This document shows, piece by piece, positions 5,320-7,476 of a stretch of 7,476 nucleotides of DNA (the first letter of the stretch is position 1; each line of letters begins with the position of its first letter). The translations under genes and the position numbers were made by a program. Below the pieces are notes generated by a model. That model saw nothing but the letters and a program-made list of their open reading frames with translations, made no database searches and was not told the DNA's origin. The stretch is from positions 1 to 7,476 of the forward strand of contig JASLIH010000396.1 of the NCBI GenBank assembly GCA_030152105.1, in the 5' to 3' direction. The stretch is from Actinomycetes bacterium. Lineage in GTDB: Bacteria > Actinomycetota > CALGFH01.

Positions 5320-6957
5320 TCAGCGGGTCGGGATGGGGAGCCGCTGGCGGAGCTTGCTGCGCCGCTCGGCCCGGCGGAGGTCCTTGGAGATCTGGCGGAC
5401 GACGTTGCGCCCGGGGATGCCGGTGACGCCGCCGCCGCCGTGGGTGGCCGACCCGGCCTGGTAGAGGCCGGCGATGGGGCTGCGGTAGTCGGCGTAGCCG
5501 GCGGCCGGGCGGGTGTGGAACAGCTGGCTGGCCGACAGCTCGCCATGGAAGATGTTGCCCCCGACCAGCCCGTACTCGTGCTCCATCTGGTAGGGGCCGA
5601 TCACCTGGCGGAACAGGATCGAGTCGGTGAACCCGGGCGCGACCCGCTCCATCCGGGCCACCACCCGGTCGGCGTGGGCCTCCAGCTCCTCGTCCATCGG
5701 CTTGCCGGCCCAGGTGTGGGGCACCCACTGGGTGAACATCGAGACGATGTGGTGGCCCTCGGGGGCGAGGGTCTTGTCGAACACCGAGGGGATGCAGATG
5801 TCGGCGAACGGCACCGCCGAGGGCCGGCCGGCGGCCGCGTCCTGGAAGGCGCCCTCCATGTCGTCAAGCGACTCGGCGAGCACGATGGTGCCGCCGTGGA
5901 TCTCCGGGTCGAAGGAGGGCCGGCAGCTGAACCGGGGCAGCCGGTCGACCGCCAGGTTCACCTTCACGGTGCCGCTGCGGGTCTTCCAGCGCTCGATGTC
6001 GGCGACGAAGTCGCCGGGCAGCTCGGCCCGGTCGACCTGCTCGAGGAAGGTGATCTTTGGGTGGGTGGCGGCCACGACGACGCCGCTGGCCAGCTCCTGG
6101 CCGCCCTCCAGGACGACCCCGGTGACGCGCCCGTCCCTGGTGGTGATGCGCCGGACCGGGGCCGAGGTGCGGATCTCGGCGCCGAAGGAGCGGGCGGCGT
6201 CGGCGATCGCGTTGCTGACCGCGCCCATGCCGCCCTCGGCAAAGCCCCAGCTGCCGAGCTTGCCGTCGCCGACGTCGCCGATGTGGTGGTGGGCCATGAC
6301 GTAGGCGGTGCCGGGGGCGCGCGGCCCGGCCCAGGTCCCGATGACCCCGCTGACCGCGTGCACGGCCTGGAGCTCGGGCGACTCGAAGTACTCCTCCAGC
6401 AGGTCGGCGATGCTGAGGGTGAACAGCCGGGTGACGTCGGCCGCCTTGCGGGTGTCGAGCCCGCGCAGCCGCCAGACCAGGCGGGCCTGGGAGGCCAGGT
6501 CGGCCGGGTGCCGGGAGCCGACCTTGGGCGGGACGGCCGACAGCAGCGGCCCGAGCACGTCGGCCAGGCCGGCCATCCAGGCGTCCCAGCGCTCCTCGGC
6601 GTCGGCGTCGCGGGGGGAGAACCGGGCGATCTCCTGCCGGCGCTTGACCGGGTCGTTGGAGAGCTGCAGGGAGGTGCCGCGGGCGTGGGGGGCGAAATAG
6701 GGGCCCTGGGGATAGACCTTGTAGCCGTGGCGGTGCAGGTCCAGGTCGCGCACCAGGGCCGGCGGCAGCAGGCTGACCACATACGACAGCGAGGTCACCT
6801 TGTACCCGGGCCCGAACGGCTGCTCGGTGACGGCCGCGCCCCCGACCACCTCCCGGGCCTCGCAGACCAGCGTCCGCTGCCCCGCCCTGGCCAGGTAGGC
6901 GGCCGCGACCAGCCCGTTGTGCCCGCCGCCGACAACGATCGCGTCGTACCGCTCCAT
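5320..6957 (-). CDS. FAD-dependent oxidoreductase of the phytoene desaturase / PYROXD2-like family
   Basis: A 545-residue flavoprotein. The dinucleotide-binding motif is DAIVVGGGHNGLVAAAYLA (residues 5-23), and Glu33 in VCEAREVVGG ends the fold, typical of FAD binding. The C-terminal FAD signature is GLYQAGSATHGGGGVTGIPG followed by RNVV (residues 497-520), as in the CrtI/RetSat/PYROXD2 group (COG1233). There is no signal peptide, and no other carotenoid gene is near, so carotenoid synthesis is unlikely. Its place between a transporter ATPase and a Rieske oxygenase suggests oxidation of the same imported amine or of a product, but the reaction is unknown. A GGGAGG site lies 5 nt before ATG 6957. 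The gap to the upstream ABC gene is 2 nt and to the next gene 27 nt. The operator-like element at 6990-7010 lies 36 nt before the start, so it may also have its own regulated promoter. Confidence 0.9.
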   Translation of the reverse strand: MERYDAIVVGGGHNGLVAAAYLARAGQRTLVCEAREVVGGAAVTEQPFGPGYKVTSLSYVVSLLPPALVRDLDLHRHGYKVYPQGPYFAPHARGTSLQLSNDPVKRRQEIARFSPRDADAEERWDAWMAGLADVLGPLLSAVPPKVGSRHPADLASQARLVWRLRGLDTRKAADVTRLFTLSIADLLEEYFESPELQAVHAVSGVIGTWAGPRAPGTAYVMAHHHIGDVGDGKLGSWGFAEGGMGAVSNAIADAARSFGAEIRTSAPVRRITTRDGRVTGVVLEGGQELASGVVVAATHPKITFLEQVDRAELPGDFVADIERWKTRSGTVKVNLAVDRLPRFSCRPSFDPEIHGGTIVLAESLDDMEGAFQDAAAGRPSAVPFADICIPSVFDKTLAPEGHHIVSMFTQWVPHTWAGKPMDEELEAHADRVVARMERVAPGFTDSILFRQVIGPYQMEHEYGLVGGNIFHGELSASQLFHTRPAAGYADYRSPIAGLYQAGSATHGGGGVTGIPGRNVVRQISKDLRRAERRSKLRQRLPIPTR

Positions 6958-6959
6958 GC

Positions 6960-7476
6960 CTACCTCCCGACCCGAGACCCACTCTCCTTTTTAACTGATT
7001 CGTCAGTCAGGAAGCAAGCGGCATGATGCTCGGCCACGCCCCGGAGGATGGGCACGGCCTCGTTGCGGCAGCGGTCGTCGATGCCCGCCGCCGCGGCCGC
7101 GCCCGAGGCCAGGGCCGGGCAGCGGGGGTGGAAGCGGCAGCCGCCGGGGACCCGGGTCGGGTCGGGCGGCTCGCCGGTGAGGATCTGGGTCTCCAGATGG
7201 TGCACCTCGGGGACCACCGAGAGCAGGGCCCTGGTGTAGGGGTGGCGGGGGGCGGCCAGCACGGTCTCGGTCGGCCCCTGCTCGACGATCCGGCCCAGGT
7301 ACATGACGGCCAGGCGGTCGGCGATGTTCCAGGCCAGGCCGAGGTCGTGGGTGACGACCAGGATGGACAGGCCGAGGTCGCGGACCAGGCCGAGCAGCAG
7401 GGCCAGGATCTCGCCCCGGACCGAGGCGTCCAGGCTGGACACGGGCTCGTCGGCGACCAGCATGCTCGGCTCGAGG
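6960..7476 (-). CDS. Peptide/opine-type ABC transporter ATP-binding protein, C-terminal part (partial)
   Basis: The 5' part is beyond the right edge; 171 residues up to the TAG at 6960-6962 are visible. The reading frame runs open through the edge (LEPSMLVADEP), so the internal Met at 7463 is not the start. Walker B is MLVADEP, the D-loop is SSLDAS, and the switch histidine is in VTHDL. Then follows the C-terminal domain typical of oligopeptide/dipeptide (DppD/OppF-type) ATPases: HPYTRALLSVVPEV, GEPPDPTRVPGGCRFHPRCP. It is one of the nucleotide-binding subunits of an importer whose permeases and binding protein should lie to the right. Such importers also carry opines, betaines and other small amines, so it probably brings in the substrate of this operon. 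Its last ~17 residues (FLTDESVKKESG...) are encoded by the AT-richer stretch holding the operator-like element. Confidence 0.93.
   Translation of the reverse strand, partial: LEPSMLVADEPVSSLDASVRGEILALLLGLVRDLGLSILVVTHDLGLAWNIADRLAVMYLGRIVEQGPTETVLAAPRHPYTRALLSVVPEVHHLETQILTGEPPDPTRVPGGCRFHPRCPALASGAAAAAGIDDRCRNEAVPILRGVAEHHAACFLTDESVKKESGSRVGR
6963..6968 (-). promoter_or_regulatory. Ribosome-binding site of the FAD oxidoreductase gene
   Basis: GGGAGG on the minus strand, 5 nt before ATG 6957. It lies inside the last codons of the ABC transporter gene. Confidence 0.75.
6990..7010. promoter_or_regulatory. Candidate TetR-family operator, copy 2 (inside the ABC gene 3' end)
   Basis: ACTGA-TTCG-TCAGT (6994-7007) is a perfect inverted repeat with 5-bp arms. 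The 21 bases at 6990-7010 match 2265-2285 at 18 positions and have the same orientation and nearly the same distance (36 versus 37 nt) to the following minus-strand start codon. The longer 7-bp arms of copy 1 are kept at 5 of 7 pairs here. It lies in coding sequence for FLTDESV of the ABC ATPase, in a locally AT-rich stretch. It probably controls an internal promoter for the FAD oxidoreductase and downstream genes; no clear -10 box can be assigned. Confidence 0.6.

Noticed and set aside
5320..6957. FAD oxidoreductase as a carotenoid biosynthesis gene
   Set aside because: No phytoene synthase or other isoprenoid gene is in the window, and the operon context is amine catabolism.
4381..7026. Very long open frame on the plus strand (881 codons) opposite the FAD oxidoreductase and second Rieske genes
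   Set aside because: It is antisense to two proteins with clear catalytic motifs. Its translation is rich in Gly, Val, Ala, Arg and Pro with no recognisable domain. Long empty frames are expected in very GC-rich DNA.

Overview
This is a very GC-rich, densely packed, chromosome-like stretch. GC-ended codons, GTG starts, near-consensus Shine-Dalgarno (SD) sites, overlapping stops and starts, and a possible leaderless regulator all fit a high-GC actinobacterium (Actinomycetota). The species cannot be named from the window. It holds eight coding regions, two of them cut by the window edges. There is no tRNA, rRNA, CRISPR array, insertion sequence or phage gene. The only sizeable non-coding stretch is the roughly 100-bp divergent promoter region at 2232-2337.

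Left edge (1-1098, plus strand): the C-terminal end of an unidentified beta-rich protein, then a small class I SAM-dependent methyltransferase. The methyltransferase overlaps the next gene tail to tail by 79 bp. Centre (1020-2940): a Rieske oxygenase gene on the minus strand, diverging from a TetR/BetI-type regulator on the plus strand. The shared promoter region carries a perfect inverted repeat and a perfect 14-bp tandem repeat. Right (2954-7476, minus strand, transcribed right to left): the 3' part of a peptide/opine-type ABC transporter ATPase, then a PYROXD2/CrtI-like FAD oxidoreductase, a second Rieske oxygenase, and a monomeric-sarcosine-oxidase-like flavoenzyme. These are spaced 2 nt, 27 nt and a 4-nt GTGA overlap, so they form one operon.

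The likely theme is oxidative N-demethylation of an imported quaternary or N-methylated amine, such as a betaine, proline betaine or a carnitine-like compound. Both Rieske proteins resemble the GbcA/CntA type: they have the ENYxECYHCxxxHPEL active site and an NRQDWxxCExVQRGM segment. The sarcosine-oxidase-like protein keeps the covalent-FAD cysteine and would remove a later N-methyl group. The regulator has a BetI-like C-terminal half. The exact substrate is inferred, not shown.

The strongest new observation is a near-identical 21-bp element (18 of 21 bases) lying 36-37 nt upstream of the start codons of two minus-strand genes, one Rieske oxygenase and the FAD oxidoreductase. The second copy sits inside the 3' end of the ABC transporter gene. 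The two copies look like operators of one regulon, probably for the neighbouring TetR/BetI-type protein, tying both transcription units together.
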